Below are positions 38,221 to 47,954 of a stretch of 64,000 nucleotides of DNA, in pieces (position 1 is the stretch's first letter; the number at the start of each line of letters is the position of its first letter). The position numbers and the translations under genes were made by a program. Source of the DNA: Arcobacter sp. (GTDB lineage Bacteria > Campylobacterota > Campylobacteria > Campylobacterales > Arcobacteraceae); contig PKUJ01000005.1 of NCBI GenBank assembly GCA_002869565.1, positions 1 to 64,000 of the forward strand. Direction: 5' to 3'. Under the pieces are notes generated by a model. That model had not been told where the DNA came from. It ran no database searches and saw only the letters and a program-made list of their open reading frames with translations.

Positions 38221-38745
38221 CTATTTTGTTAAAGCTTCTTTTTTAGCTTTAAATTGTGCAATTTCATTAGCGAAATTTTTTAACTCTTCATCTGAAAGAT
38301 TAATTAAAAGGCCTTTCATTATAAGGTTCTCTTTTCTTCCAGCTTTAAAATCAGCTAAATCTTTGTATAGTTTTTCTTTTTCTTGTCCCATTAACCTTGG
38401 ACCCATAAGTTTTTTACCATTTTGCATTCCTGAACCATCAACTCCGTGACATGAAGCACATTTTCTTCTATATGCATTACTTACTTCAAATGAAGAAGTA
38501 TTTCCCGCTTTTTCTCTTAATGCTTTAATTTTGTCTTCTTCAATATTATCATTTGTTGGAACTTGGTTTTTAACTTTAATTTGATCACTAGATACTTTTA
38601 TATTTTCAATAATATTTCCAGCTTCTCCACCTTGAAATGCAGTACCATTATAAAAAGTAAAAAGCATTAATCCAAAAATAAATATTGTTGAGATTATTGC
38701 AATTATTTTTTTGCCTGTAAATAGGATTCCGGTAGGCTCCATCAT
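38221..38745 (-). CDS. nosC2: Membrane-anchored monohaem cytochrome c (NosC2-like)
   Basis: A 174-aa protein with an N-terminal membrane anchor (about residues 12-32) and one haem site CASCHG near residue 106, with an axial methionine probably in the KKLMGPRLMG segment. By position it is NosC2 of the Wolinella-type nos cluster, relaying electrons toward NosZ. It overlaps nosC1 by four bases. Confidence 0.88.
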   Translation of the reverse strand: MMEPTGILFTGKKIIAIISTIFIFGLMLFTFYNGTAFQGGEAGNIIENIKVSSDQIKVKNQVPTNDNIEEDKIKALREKAGNTSSFEVSNAYRRKCASCHGVDGSGMQNGKKLMGPRLMGQEKEKLYKDLADFKAGRKENLIMKGLLINLSDEELKNFANEIAQFKAKKEALTK

Positions 38746-39338
38746 TTTGCTTCCCTAATTTGTTTATTAAATTCGAAAATTTCATTTGCAATTTTTTTAA
38801 TTTCACTTTCTTCCATTTGATTTACTAATCCTGTCATTAAAACATTTGCATCTTTGTTTTTCTTAAATTTCATAATACTATTAAAAATAAACTCAGCATC
38901 TTTATTAAGCAATGAAGGTCCAATTATTCCATTTGCATAATCATTGTGACATGCTGAACATTTAACAATAAACTCTTTACTTAATTGTTTTACTAATAAA
39001 GAAACTTTCACTTTTTCATATGGACTTCTCACATGTAAATTTGCATCCATTCTTGTTCTTGGTACAGTTCTTACTGATGCATCTTTATTTGCAGGTTGTG
39101 AGTTTGGATCATATTCACTTTTTACACCATTGTAGTTAAAATAATAAGTTTCATTTTTATTTTTTAGATTTTCTTTTTCAACAACTTTTACTTCTTTTAT
39201 ATTATTATTTTTTACAACTTCAATTTTTAAAGCTTCTTGTTTAGTTTCTTTTTTAACTACTGTTTTTTCTTCTTCTTTATCTGAACAAGCTGTAAATAAA
39301 AGAACAATAGCAGCACTTAATAATATTTTTTTAATCAT
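38742..39338 (-). CDS. nosC1: Monohaem cytochrome c lipoprotein (NosC1-like)
   Basis: A 198-aa protein with a lipobox (LLFTAC) at residues 13-18, a Lys/Glu-rich spacer, and one haem site CSACHN near residue 131. It matches NosC1 by order. It overlaps nosG and nosC2 by four bases each, so the three are tightly coupled. Confidence 0.87.
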   Translation of the reverse strand: MIKKILLSAAIVLLFTACSDKEEEKTVVKKETKQEALKIEVVKNNNIKEVKVVEKENLKNKNETYYFNYNGVKSEYDPNSQPANKDASVRTVPRTRMDANLHVRSPYEKVKVSLLVKQLSKEFIVKCSACHNDYANGIIGPSLLNKDAEFIFNSIMKFKKNKDANVLMTGLVNQMEESEIKKIANEIFEFNKQIREAK

Positions 39339-40078
39339 AATTTAATTCCTTTAACATAATAATCTTCATAAGATAATCTTGGTTTTATAACAATTGCAGC
39401 TTCATTTGCTGGACATAATTCTTCACAGGCCCCACATCCAATACATCCACTGTAGACTTCAGGTTTATTTCCAATACCTTCTTTTATCATTGCAATAGCA
39501 TTAATTGGATTTGGAATTGGACACATATCTGCACAAATTGTACATTGTTCCCCTTCAAATTTATCAAGTTTTTCAAGCATATCTCGTTCTAATTGGGTTA
39601 CATTATTTTGTGCATTTGTAAAATCATGAACTCTTTTACTATGTCCTTTTGGTACAGGTGTATTAGTTATGGCTAAACATTTATTTGGAAATTCTAATAC
39701 AGCAATACCCATTTTTATATCTTCTGCTTTTTCTGTTTTATGATCTAATGCACCACTGGGACATGCCAACACACAGGGAACAGCCGTACAAGCATAACAA
39801 CCTCTTTCTCTTGCATCAATATAAGGAGTTCCTATACCGTGCCCCTTTGCCATATCTGCAAGTTCGATTGAGTGATAAGGACAGACTTGTAAACATTGTC
39901 CACATTTAATACAGAGTGCTAGAAACTCTTTTTCAGGAAGTGCACCTGGTGGTCTTAATCTCATTTCTGCTTGTAGAGCATAAGGACTTATACCTATTCC
40001 TGCTCCTAAAGTTAATCCTAATATTCCAAGTGTTGAAAACTTTATGAATTTTCTTCTATCTATTTTTATTTTTGCCAT
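39335..40078 (-). CDS. nosG: NosG, NapG-like periplasmic ferredoxin
   Basis: A 247-aa polyferredoxin exported by Tat: the N-terminus DRRKFIKFS fits the twin-arginine motif. Cysteine clusters for four [4Fe-4S] centres include CIKCGQCLQVCP, CYACTAVPCVLACP, CTICADMCP and CIGCGACEELCP. It pairs with NosH as the quinol-oxidising module of the nos electron path. Confidence 0.93.
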   Translation of the reverse strand: MAKIKIDRRKFIKFSTLGILGLTLGAGIGISPYALQAEMRLRPPGALPEKEFLALCIKCGQCLQVCPYHSIELADMAKGHGIGTPYIDARERGCYACTAVPCVLACPSGALDHKTEKAEDIKMGIAVLEFPNKCLAITNTPVPKGHSKRVHDFTNAQNNVTQLERDMLEKLDKFEGEQCTICADMCPIPNPINAIAMIKEGIGNKPEVYSGCIGCGACEELCPANEAAIVIKPRLSYEDYYVKGIKL

Positions 40079-40088
40079 TATTAAATCC

Positions 40089-41300
40089 TTACATCTTTAA
40101 CTTAGGTTTTGGATCTTGCATTAAAAAAACTGGTTCACTAAATGGAGCGAGTTTTGAAAGAAAGTTTAATAAAGAGATTACAGGAGAACCATAAAAGAAT
40201 TTTACATCTTGATTATACATCCAAAGTTGATCTGCGTATTGATAAACTTTATGTGGAGTATCTCCTACATTGTCAGCATTTTTATCAAAACCTTCATAAT
40301 TATCTCAATAATTACCTTCTATCTCATTTTCATCGGTTTTAGCACCTCTACTGTCATTTATAATATCTTCAATATTTCCTATTATAGAATTTCCTTTAAT
40401 TACATTATTCTCACTTAATGAGTGAAAATGAATTGCTTCAGAATTGTATAAAACTTTATTATCTTCAATCCAATTTTTGGTGTCAGGTTCAAATGGAGAT
40501 CTATCTATATAAATTCCTTGAGCATTGTAAATAACAGTATTGTCTTTTAAAGTAAAATTAGAAACATCTTTTAATCCAATACCCATGCCTGTTGCCCCTA
40601 AAGAGCTTTTTACTGTGTTCCCTATGGCAATAGTATCTTTACTGTACATAAAAAATATTCCAACTGAGTTATATTGATAGGTATTATTTTTTACATAATT
40701 TTTACCTGCATACATAAAATGTAAAGAATATCTGTTATATTCTCCAAAGTTTTCAGATATCTCATTTCCATGGGAATACCAGACTACCATATCTCTAGAT
40801 TTTACAACTTTGTTTTTTGTTACTATATTATCATTTGAATACCAAAGTCTTAAGCCATCACCTCTTAATCCTAATTCTAAATCTTTTGATGTAATATAAT
40901 TATTAGAAATAATTGAGTTATTTGTCATTGCAACATCAATTCCAAAAAGTGAATCTTCTATAATACAGTTTGAAATTTCTGATTGTTTAGAATTTGATAA
41001 TTTTATTGCGGCGTCTATTTTATCGTGTCTATCACCACTACCTCTAATTGTAAGATTTTTTAAAGTTACATATGGAGCATTAATTTGAACTACTGTTCCA
41101 ACTCCCAGTCCATCTATTATTACACCATCTTCTTTACCTATAATTGATATAGGTTTTTTTATAACAATAGAACCTTTATAAACTCCTTTTGGAAGTTTTA
41201 AAATAGAACCTTCTTCTGCATTATTAATTGCTTCTTGCAATAAATTAGCAGATAAAGAATTGAAAAATAATAAAAAGAAGGTAATAGCTATTTTAAACAT
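40089..41300 (-). pseudogene. nosD: NosD copper/sulfur maturation protein with in-frame TGA
   Basis: Read through, this is a 403-residue NosD: signal peptide (residues 1-18), then right-handed beta-helix repeats with many Asn/Gly/Ile turns, then a tail ending PKPKLKM. A TGA at 40305-40307 (codon 332) falls in EGNY-stop-DNYEGFD. NosD proteins have tryptophan at this point (GNYWDxYEGFD), so TGG to TGA is the obvious change. The last 71 codons stay in frame, with no other lesion. NosD is needed for NosZ maturation, so a real stop would probably disable nitrous oxide reduction. The distance to nosG is 10 bp. Confidence 0.8.
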
Positions 41301-41301
41301 T

Positions 41302-42096
41302 TTAAGCCTTGTAATTTATTCCAGTTTCTTTCATTGCTTTATTCTTAGAAAGAATAGACAAAAAGCTAAATAATCCTATTGCTAATAAACAATAAAAACC
41401 TATTGTTGGATATGAATGTGTAGTAAACTGAGCTATTTTACCATCTCCAAAAACTGTTGGCATAAAAGGCTTGATGGAAAATGCTCCCCAATCATGTAAA
41501 TTATGACCAAACCAATATAACCAATATGAATAATCAGCTATAAAAAGTAAAGGCAAGGCAGCAGGAATATACATAATATAAGTTAAAATCTTTTTATGAA
41601 AAAGTAAAAAATATATCATAAATAGAGATAAACCTAAAAGTGCATAAATTCCAATTTCTCTTTCAAGTTTCCCACCTCTCCACATTGGATCCATCCCTAC
41701 ATAATGATTAATTGTATTCATTTCATGAACTTCTCCTGAAAATCCATCAAAATGAAAGAAAACTGGAATCCCTTGTGGAAATGCTTTTTTAGGATAGTTT
41801 GGAGCTTCTAAAGAACAAGACCAAATAGGTAAAGATGCTACACCAATTTCAGATGATGTTTCAATCATTTCTTTTAAGTTATTATGTGCTTCTTTAGGTG
41901 TGGTAGTACTTTTATATCTTCCTTGATTATAATAATTCCAAACTTTTATTGCAAGTGGAGATATCTCTTCAATTTTATCTTCATGTATTTTATTTAGTGT
42001 TCCATGAAAAGTAATCATTGGGAAAGTAAATGCTATTGTCATAACAATTAATGCTAATGAGGCATAAATTGTTGATTTAATAAAACTTGAGTGCAT
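41302..42096 (-). CDS. nosB: NosB-like polytopic membrane protein
   Basis: A 264-aa protein with an N-terminal membrane helix, a periplasmic domain of about 120 residues (PIWSCSLEAPNYPKK and HVMN-type loops) and four further helices (about 150-255). By position between nosZ and nosD it matches NosB of Wolinella and other clade II clusters. Its function is unproven; a role in electron transfer or assembly has been suggested. It lies one base before nosD. Confidence 0.8.
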   Translation of the reverse strand: MHSSFIKSTIYASLALIVMTIAFTFPMITFHGTLNKIHEDKIEEISPLAIKVWNYYNQGRYKSTTTPKEAHNNLKEMIETSSEIGVASLPIWSCSLEAPNYPKKAFPQGIPVFFHFDGFSGEVHEMNTINHYVGMDPMWRGGKLEREIGIYALLGLSLFMIYFLLFHKKILTYIMYIPAALPLLFIADYSYWLYWFGHNLHDWGAFSIKPFMPTVFGDGKIAQFTTHSYPTIGFYCLLAIGLFSFLSILSKNKAMKETGINYKA

Positions 42097-42214
42097 TTGT
42101 GTCCTTATCTTAAAAGTTCTAAAATATAAACTATTTATAGTATATATTTTAAAATTTGAATATTAAGAAGAGTATCAAATATAACGAATTTTATTGTTGA
42201 TACTCATCAATAAA

Positions 42215-42240
42215 AAGGAAGAATATAATCATTCTTCCTT
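42215..42240 (-). terminator. Terminator between nosZ and nosB
   Basis: AAGGAAGAAT pairs with ATTCTTCCTT around a six-base loop, followed on the minus strand by TTTTTATT. It lies 13 bp after the nosZ stop. It probably makes nosZ mRNA more abundant than the downstream nos genes by partial termination. Confidence 0.7.
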
Positions 42241-42252
42241 TTAGATTAGATT

Positions 42253-44853
42253 TTAGAAAAGATTAGCGTTTTCGTCAACCCATTTAAGATATTCAATAAT
42301 ATCTTTTGTTTCTTCTTTGCTCATATGTTGATTAGGCATTTTTAAATTAAAGTAATCAATCATACCTTTGATATATGGATCGTTATACATAGCTTCTGGA
42401 TTAAGAATAAATCTACTTACCCAATCAATACCATTTTCATGTCTTTGTAATACACCAGTTAAATCAGGACCTGATGAAACTTTTCCTATTACGTGACATC
42501 CATTACAACCACCTTCAGCAAATGCAGTAGCTCCACGAGCTGCTGAGGCACTTTGTTTTGAAGAAATCTTCGTAACTAAAGTATCTTTTGCTCTAATACC
42601 AACGTCAGCTGTTTTAACCATTAATTGCCAAACCATACCTTGATGTAAGATAGCTTTTTCTATATCTCCATCTTTTATTGCATCTTCTGCTTTTTTCTTT
42701 TCAGCTGGGATTTGATTATATTGGTCAAATGCATCTGTAACTAAATCAGCAACTACTTTGTGTTCACCAAATTTATTATCTTTTAAGAATTTAACAACTG
42801 ATTGGATAACAGCATCTGTTGCATCATTAACTGCAACTGTTTTGTCATATTCAGCTTGTAATTCTTCCGGAGACATTGCATTGATTTTCATTTTTGTCGC
42901 ACTAATGTACTTTTTATTAGGATCTTTAACCATCATATATCCCATCATCTCTAAGTGAAGAGCTGAACAGAACTCAGTACAATAGTAAGGGAAAACGCCC
43001 TCAATATCTGCTGTAAATTCAATAGTTGTTGTTTCTCCTGGTTCTAATGATGCATGTTGATCAAATCCACCAATAGTAAATCCATGAGTTTCATCTTGAG
43101 CTCTTTCTAGATTTGTCATATGGAAAGTAACTTTGTCCCCTTTATTAACAGTAAGTCTTTCTGGGTTAATATGAGATCTAACTAATGTAGCATATACAGT
43201 TACATGGTTCCCATCTCTAACAACCCTTTCTTGACCTGCAAGTGTTTTTCCAACATGTTGTTTACCAGTTTTAGTATTTGTACCCATTTTATATCTAACA
43301 TGAGGGTGAAGTTTAGAAGCTCTAATCCCAACTGCTTGATGAGGTTCACCTAAAGGTAAAGGCATATCAACTAATAAATCCATAGTTTTACCAGTGATAT
43401 CAATTAACTGGTGGTTTTGTGGATGTAAAGGACCAACATTTTGGAATCTATCAATTGCTAATTTATTTAATGCAATGATATATTTACCTTGAGGATCAGC
43501 AGTTTTACCTTCCATTCCAGCTAAGTGACCAATGTTATAGTGTACATTTTCTTTATCTAAAACTTTTAAGTCTTTGTAATTCCATTTAACAACTTGAGAA
43601 TCTACATATAAAGAAGTATAAACTTGTCCATCTACTGGAGAATACTGAGTATGTAAAGGGCCAAGACCCAACTCTAATTGTCCATGTAAAGATTTTTTCA
43701 TATCTAAAATTGGAATACCATAAGGATCTTTTCCTATAAATTCCATTTTATCAATTTGATTTTTGATTTTTTCAAAAGAGTAAACAGATGCGTGAGTATC
43801 TAATTTACCACAAACAATCATATATTTTCCATCAGGAGAAACATCAACACCATGAGGTGATTTTGGTTCTGGAATTAGGAATAATGCGTTGTTTTTAACT
43901 GCAACTTCAATTGGAATGATATTATGACCATTTACAACTTTTACATTTTTAGGATCTTTTGCAACTTCAGCAAGTTTTTTCCAGTTATAAACATGTAAAA
44001 AGTCAGTATCATTTCTTGACATACCAGCTTCATTTGGTGGATTACCAACTTCAATTCCACCTGTATACATTTCTGTATTAAATGAGTTTGTAAATCCCCA
44101 ACCATAACTCGCACCTTTACCTGCATCACTTAAATCTTGGTGATATGGAGGCATTTCGATTGTAAAAGAGTCTTTTGGTTGAATTCGTCCGATCTTATCA
44201 TCGAAACTCCACATTGTTACACCACCTCTATATGACTCTTTATAGTCTTCTATTGGATGATAATTGTTATCATATGGTGCAGCATACTGTGATGCTTCAA
44301 TTATATATTCTGAATTTGGTGTAAAGAAAGCCCCACCATGATTTGATTTAAAAACTGGATTTGGAACAATTTGTTTTGTTTCAAAATCTTCTAAATCAAT
44401 AATTGCGATTCTAGGATTTGCTTTATCATTGATAGCTAGCCATTTACCATCATATTTTCCATCTTTTTCAGAAAGTGCAGGGTGATGAGTATCTCCCCAG
44501 TTTATTTCTCTTCCTCTAATATTTCCTTGTCTTAATATGGCTGTTGAATCTTTATCATAACCATATCCTTGCCAAGGCTCAGGTGTAAATACACCAATAT
44601 ATTTTAAAATTCTCATTGATGGAACACCATAAACAATTATTTGTCCAGATTGTCCACCAGAAGAGAATATAACATATTCATCTTTTACCCCAGTTGGATT
44701 ATAAGTTTTCGCTGCTCTTACTACATCAATCTCAGAGAGACCTCTTTCTTTCATAACTTTAGCTAATTCACCACCAGCAGTAGCTGATGCTACCGTTGCA
44801 GTAAGTGCAGTACCTAAAATTAATGAAGAAAGTTTAGTATGTATTTGTTTCAT
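42253..44853 (-). CDS. nosZ: Nitrous-oxide reductase, clade II, cytochrome c fused
   Basis: Periplasmic copper enzyme that reduces N2O to N2; 866 aa, longer than ordinary NosZ because a monohaem cytochrome c domain is fused at the C-terminus (CNGCH near residue 790). A Sec-type signal peptide (residues 1-24) replaces the Tat signal of clade I. A seven-bladed propeller supplies CuZ histidines (for example in THHP, YHQDL and HGGAFF). The cupredoxin domain holds the CuA site CTEFCSALHLEMMGYM (about 629-644). It leads the nos operon behind an FNR-type promoter. Confidence 0.96.
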   Translation of the reverse strand: MKQIHTKLSSLILGTALTATVASATAGGELAKVMKERGLSEIDVVRAAKTYNPTGVKDEYVIFSSGGQSGQIIVYGVPSMRILKYIGVFTPEPWQGYGYDKDSTAILRQGNIRGREINWGDTHHPALSEKDGKYDGKWLAINDKANPRIAIIDLEDFETKQIVPNPVFKSNHGGAFFTPNSEYIIEASQYAAPYDNNYHPIEDYKESYRGGVTMWSFDDKIGRIQPKDSFTIEMPPYHQDLSDAGKGASYGWGFTNSFNTEMYTGGIEVGNPPNEAGMSRNDTDFLHVYNWKKLAEVAKDPKNVKVVNGHNIIPIEVAVKNNALFLIPEPKSPHGVDVSPDGKYMIVCGKLDTHASVYSFEKIKNQIDKMEFIGKDPYGIPILDMKKSLHGQLELGLGPLHTQYSPVDGQVYTSLYVDSQVVKWNYKDLKVLDKENVHYNIGHLAGMEGKTADPQGKYIIALNKLAIDRFQNVGPLHPQNHQLIDITGKTMDLLVDMPLPLGEPHQAVGIRASKLHPHVRYKMGTNTKTGKQHVGKTLAGQERVVRDGNHVTVYATLVRSHINPERLTVNKGDKVTFHMTNLERAQDETHGFTIGGFDQHASLEPGETTTIEFTADIEGVFPYYCTEFCSALHLEMMGYMMVKDPNKKYISATKMKINAMSPEELQAEYDKTVAVNDATDAVIQSVVKFLKDNKFGEHKVVADLVTDAFDQYNQIPAEKKKAEDAIKDGDIEKAILHQGMVWQLMVKTADVGIRAKDTLVTKISSKQSASAARGATAFAEGGCNGCHVIGKVSSGPDLTGVLQRHENGIDWVSRFILNPEAMYNDPYIKGMIDYFNLKMPNQHMSKEETKDIIEYLKWVDENANLF

Positions 44854-44887
44854 ATTAACTTCTCCTTATTTTTTTGTTAAAAATAGC

Positions 44888-44929
44888 ATTATACTATTCC
44901 TGAACAATACACAAAATGATTAATATCAA
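44888..44929 (-). promoter_or_regulatory. FNR/CRP-type promoter of nosZ
   Basis: On the minus strand TTGATATTAATCAT (44929-44916) matches the FNR consensus TTGAT-N4-ATCAA except the last base. TATAAT follows after exactly 22 bp (44893-44888). This places the box centre near -41.5, the class II activator position. The regulator could be an FNR, NssR or Nnr-type protein encoded elsewhere. Confidence 0.75.
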
Positions 44930-44980
44930 TAATGTTCAATCTTAATTATTAATAAAATAGTAATATTTATAATTAAAACT

Positions 44981-45075
44981 TAAATATTGTAATTAATATT
45001 TAATCTTAATTAGAATTGTATAATATGTTGAGTTTCTTTTTGGTCGCGGAATTATAAATTTAGAAAAATATTTAT
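44981..45075. repeat. Duplicated intergenic element, copy A
   Basis: This stretch upstream of the nosZ promoter is closely similar to 48925-49017 upstream of the nosY promoter. Both share AATTAATATTT, a TATAATAT core, TTGAGTTTCTTTTT and GTCGC in the same order and spacing. No reading frame spans it. It may be an upstream activator site or an old promoter duplication. Confidence 0.65.
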
Positions 45076-45087
45076 ATGTTATGTTTT

Positions 45088-45774
45088 TTAGTTTATCATA
45101 TATCCAAGTTTTGAAACAGTTTTTATAATATTATTATTTAGTTTCTTTCTAAGTTTAAAAACTAAATTTTTAAGAGCACTTGGAGGAGCTTCTTCATAAA
45201 TGTATAGTTTATCTTCTATCTTATGTTTTGTAACTAAATTTCCTCTATGGGCTAATAATATTTCAAGGAATTCAACTTCTTTACTAGTTAAAAGAATAGT
45301 CTCATTTTTATATATGAATGTTTTATTATTATAATCATATAAAGAATTATCTTCTAGTTCTACAACCATTTTTGAGTTTTTAAATAAACGATTTGCACAA
45401 TCTTCTAAAAGCTTTGATAAGTTTGCTTCTCTTATTGGTTTTACAACGTATTCAACTAAAGAGAGTTTGATTGATTCTAATAGAAAATTTTGATCTGTGA
45501 ATGCACTTGTAACGATAATAGGAATATCTTCATTCTCTTTTCTAATTATCTTTATTAAGTCTAAACCATTAAGTTTTGGCATCTTTAAGTCAGTAATTAA
45601 AATGTCAGGGTTATATTTTTTATATTGTTCTAGTGCTTCTTCTCCATCAGATGCAGTGTATACTTTTTCAACATATAATAATAATACTTTTTTAAAACTA
45701 TTTCTTAATTGTTCTTCATCTTCAGCTAGAAGAATTGAAGATTTTTTTAGTTTTATTTCGCATTTTTCAGTCAT
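45088..45774 (-). CDS. OmpR-family response regulator
   Basis: A 228-aa two-component regulator. The receiver domain has the acidic pocket (EDEEQ), the phosphorylated aspartate in DILITDLKMP (about residue 58) and the lysine in VVKPI. The C-terminal winged helix (LTSKEVEFLEIL to LGYMIN) is of the OmpR/PhoB type. It is divergent from a sensor kinase gene 75 bp away and is probably its partner. Lying between nosZ and nosY, it may control nos or copper genes. The 11-bp-period repeats at the right end of the window are the kind of site such a regulator binds. Confidence 0.9.
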   Translation of the reverse strand: MTEKCEIKLKKSSILLAEDEEQLRNSFKKVLLLYVEKVYTASDGEEALEQYKKYNPDILITDLKMPKLNGLDLIKIIRKENEDIPIIVTSAFTDQNFLLESIKLSLVEYVVKPIREANLSKLLEDCANRLFKNSKMVVELEDNSLYDYNNKTFIYKNETILLTSKEVEFLEILLAHRGNLVTKHKIEDKLYIYEEAPPSALKNLVFKLRKKLNNNIIKTVSKLGYMIN

Positions 45775-45849
45775 ATAAAATATCCTATGAACAAATATTC
45801 AGAAAATTATGATAGCATTATTAATTAAAAAAGGAATTGAGGAATATCA

Positions 45850-47445
45850 ATGTTTGAAAACTTTAGTTTTACAAAAAGATATATTTTAGCTCTTACTATT
45901 ATTGCTTGTTTATCTTTATTAGCTTTTTTTAATTTAAGTAAGTTATTAAGTATTCAATCAAATGATGCCGAACTTGTTAATATAAGTGGTAATCAAAAGA
46001 TTATTACAAGAGAAATTGCCTTTTTTGCTATTTATTATAAAATTGATAAGTTAAAATTAAAAATTAAGGAAATGAAGACTAACCATAAAAAATTGATATC
46101 TTTGGCTTTGTCAAATGAATTAAGAGATGTATATTATGGAGATAAAATAAATTTAAATAAAAAAGTTGAAAAATATCTTTTTCATGCTGAGAGATTTTAT
46201 ATAAATAGGGATGGGCGAAGTCAAAACTATGTTTTAGGTCAATCTGAAGAATTATTAAAGCATTTACAGAAGGCTGTTTCTGTATATTTAAAAGAGGCTC
46301 AATTAAATACAAAAAAACTACAACAAGTTGAAACATATATTTTATTTTTTACATTAATAACTCTTCTTTTTGAAGCTTTATTGATTTTTAGACCTGCAAA
46401 TAAAAAAATAAATAAAAGAACAAATGATTTAATAAAAGAGAAAGAGTTTTCAAATGCAGTAATTGAATCAAGTAGAAATGCAATTATTACGCTTGATGGT
46501 AATTTAAATATAAGAACATTTAATAAAGAAGAAGAAAATATTTTTAATTATACTAAAGATGAGATACTTAATAGACCATTTTTTGGTAGGTTAATTCCTA
46601 ACAGTGATGTCTTATCTATTATTGATATTAATGAAGTTCAAGAGCTTGAATGTGTTAATAAAGATGGAAAAAGTTTTCCTATTAGGATTTCTTTTGGTTC
46701 TAGTGGCGAAAATAAAGATATTGCAATTGTTGCTAATATTCAAGATATTTCAAAAGAAAAATTAAATGATAAAATACTTGAACAACAATCTAAGTTTGCT
46801 GCATTAGGTGAAATGATTGCTATTATTGCGCATCAATGGAGACAACCTTTAGCACAACTTAGTTTCAACTGTATGTACATTAGAAAAAAAACAAAGGATA
46901 AAGATATTTTAGAAGAATGTATTGCAAATGAAGAGATTATTCAATTTATGTCAAAAACAATAACAAACTTTCAGGACTTTTATAAAAAGACGGATAATAC
47001 AATATTCAATCCTATTATTTCAATTGAACAGGCCTTGAAAATTGTTGATTCTGTCTTACGTTTAAATCAAGTTAAGATTAAAAAAGAGATTGATTCTAAG
47101 ACAGAGATATATGGAAACTCAAATAGTTTAGCACATATTGTACTTTCAATAATTCAAAATAGTATTGATATTATAAAGTTAGGAGAAATCAAAGATTCTA
47201 GTATTCTAATTACATTACAAGATACAAAAGATAATATAGTACTACGTATAAGTGATAACGCGGGAGGAATAAAACTAGATCCAATTGATGATATTTTTAA
47301 ACCTTTTAATACAAAAAAGGAAAAATCTTCCACTGGAATTGGATTATATATGTCAAAAATAATAATAAAGAATCAATTTAAAGGAACAATTAAAGCTAAA
47401 AATGTAAATGATGGTGCAGAGTTTACAATTTTATTACCACACTAA
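45850..47445 (+). CDS. Sensor histidine kinase with NarX/PilJ-type periplasmic domain
   Basis: A 531-aa membrane kinase. Helix one (about residues 11-30) is followed by a periplasmic four-helix region opening with LVNISGNQKIITREIAFF, which resembles the P-box of NarX/PilJ sensors for nitrate-like ligands. After helix two (about 162-182) come a PAS domain (about 205-305), HisKA with IIAHQWRQPLAQL, and HATPase_c with DNAGGIKL and STGIGLYMS. RBS GAGG precedes the ATG. Pairs with the divergent response regulator. Nitrate or nitrite sensing is inferred from the P-box-like segment. Confidence 0.88.
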   Translation: MFENFSFTKRYILALTIIACLSLLAFFNLSKLLSIQSNDAELVNISGNQKIITREIAFFAIYYKIDKLKLKIKEMKTNHKKLISLALSNELRDVYYGDKINLNKKVEKYLFHAERFYINRDGRSQNYVLGQSEELLKHLQKAVSVYLKEAQLNTKKLQQVETYILFFTLITLLFEALLIFRPANKKINKRTNDLIKEKEFSNAVIESSRNAIITLDGNLNIRTFNKEEENIFNYTKDEILNRPFFGRLIPNSDVLSIIDINEVQELECVNKDGKSFPIRISFGSSGENKDIAIVANIQDISKEKLNDKILEQQSKFAALGEMIAIIAHQWRQPLAQLSFNCMYIRKKTKDKDILEECIANEEIIQFMSKTITNFQDFYKKTDNTIFNPIISIEQALKIVDSVLRLNQVKIKKEIDSKTEIYGNSNSLAHIVLSIIQNSIDIIKLGEIKDSSILITLQDTKDNIVLRISDNAGGIKLDPIDDIFKPFNTKKEKSSTGIGLYMSKIIIKNQFKGTIKAKNVNDGAEFTILLPH

Positions 47446-47452
47446 ATAGCGA

Positions 47453-47944
47453 TTAAATATCGCCATTTAATAATTGAATTAATCCACTTGAAATTTCTTT
47501 AAAACTAAGAATTCTCATTCCTCTATTAGCTTTAGAAAAGTTTTTAGCATTTTCAATATTTTTAAAAGCTGGTAAATCATCTCCTGCAAAAGATATTTTA
47601 TTACTTCCATATACATAAAAAGCATATTTCGCATCTATTGCTTCTCCTGTTGTATAGTCTGTAACAATTAGTTCTTTAAGTTCTGAAGAGTTATTTATTT
47701 TTGTTTCTGGCCAATTTTTTGGTTTATAATAAAATTCAAGCATAGATTTAGGACTAATAAAGAATAATTCCCTTTCATCGTTTGTTACTATTTTACTAAC
47801 CCACATTGGATTTTTGTAAACTAACATTTTTCTAACTACGCCTCTTGTGTCTTTATCAAATTTTAATGAATAGTCTTCTTTTGCACTTAAATTAAGTGTT
47901 GAAAACAGACAAGTTGATAATATTAATAGTGATAGTTTTTTCAT
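47453..47944 (-). CDS. NosL-like periplasmic protein lacking the CxxCGM motif
   Basis: A 163-aa exported protein (signal peptide to about residue 21). Its core LIVTDYTTGEAIDAKYAFYVYGSNKISFAG matches the second NosL domain of the protein at 60384 (ILVTDYYSQKGIDGKKAYYVVGSN). The position of the copper motif CPVCGM is instead occupied by VVRKMLVYKNPMWVSKI, without cysteine. It follows nosY by 10 bp and is surely co-transcribed. Possibly a degenerate or methionine/histidine-based copper protein. Confidence 0.7.
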   Translation of the reverse strand: MKKLSLLILSTCLFSTLNLSAKEDYSLKFDKDTRGVVRKMLVYKNPMWVSKIVTNDERELFFISPKSMLEFYYKPKNWPETKINNSSELKELIVTDYTTGEAIDAKYAFYVYGSNKISFAGDDLPAFKNIENAKNFSKANRGMRILSFKEISSGLIQLLNGDI

Positions 47945-47954
47945 ATGATTTCCT

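Noticed and set aside
30509-40307. TGA read as tryptophan (recoded genetic code), because TGA lies at a Trp site in nosD and inside mgtE
   Set aside because: TGG is used for Trp throughout, TGA is the normal stop of pgl and edd in tight ATGA overlaps, and bat and fic are broken by TAA. The mgtE site does not look like a Trp position.
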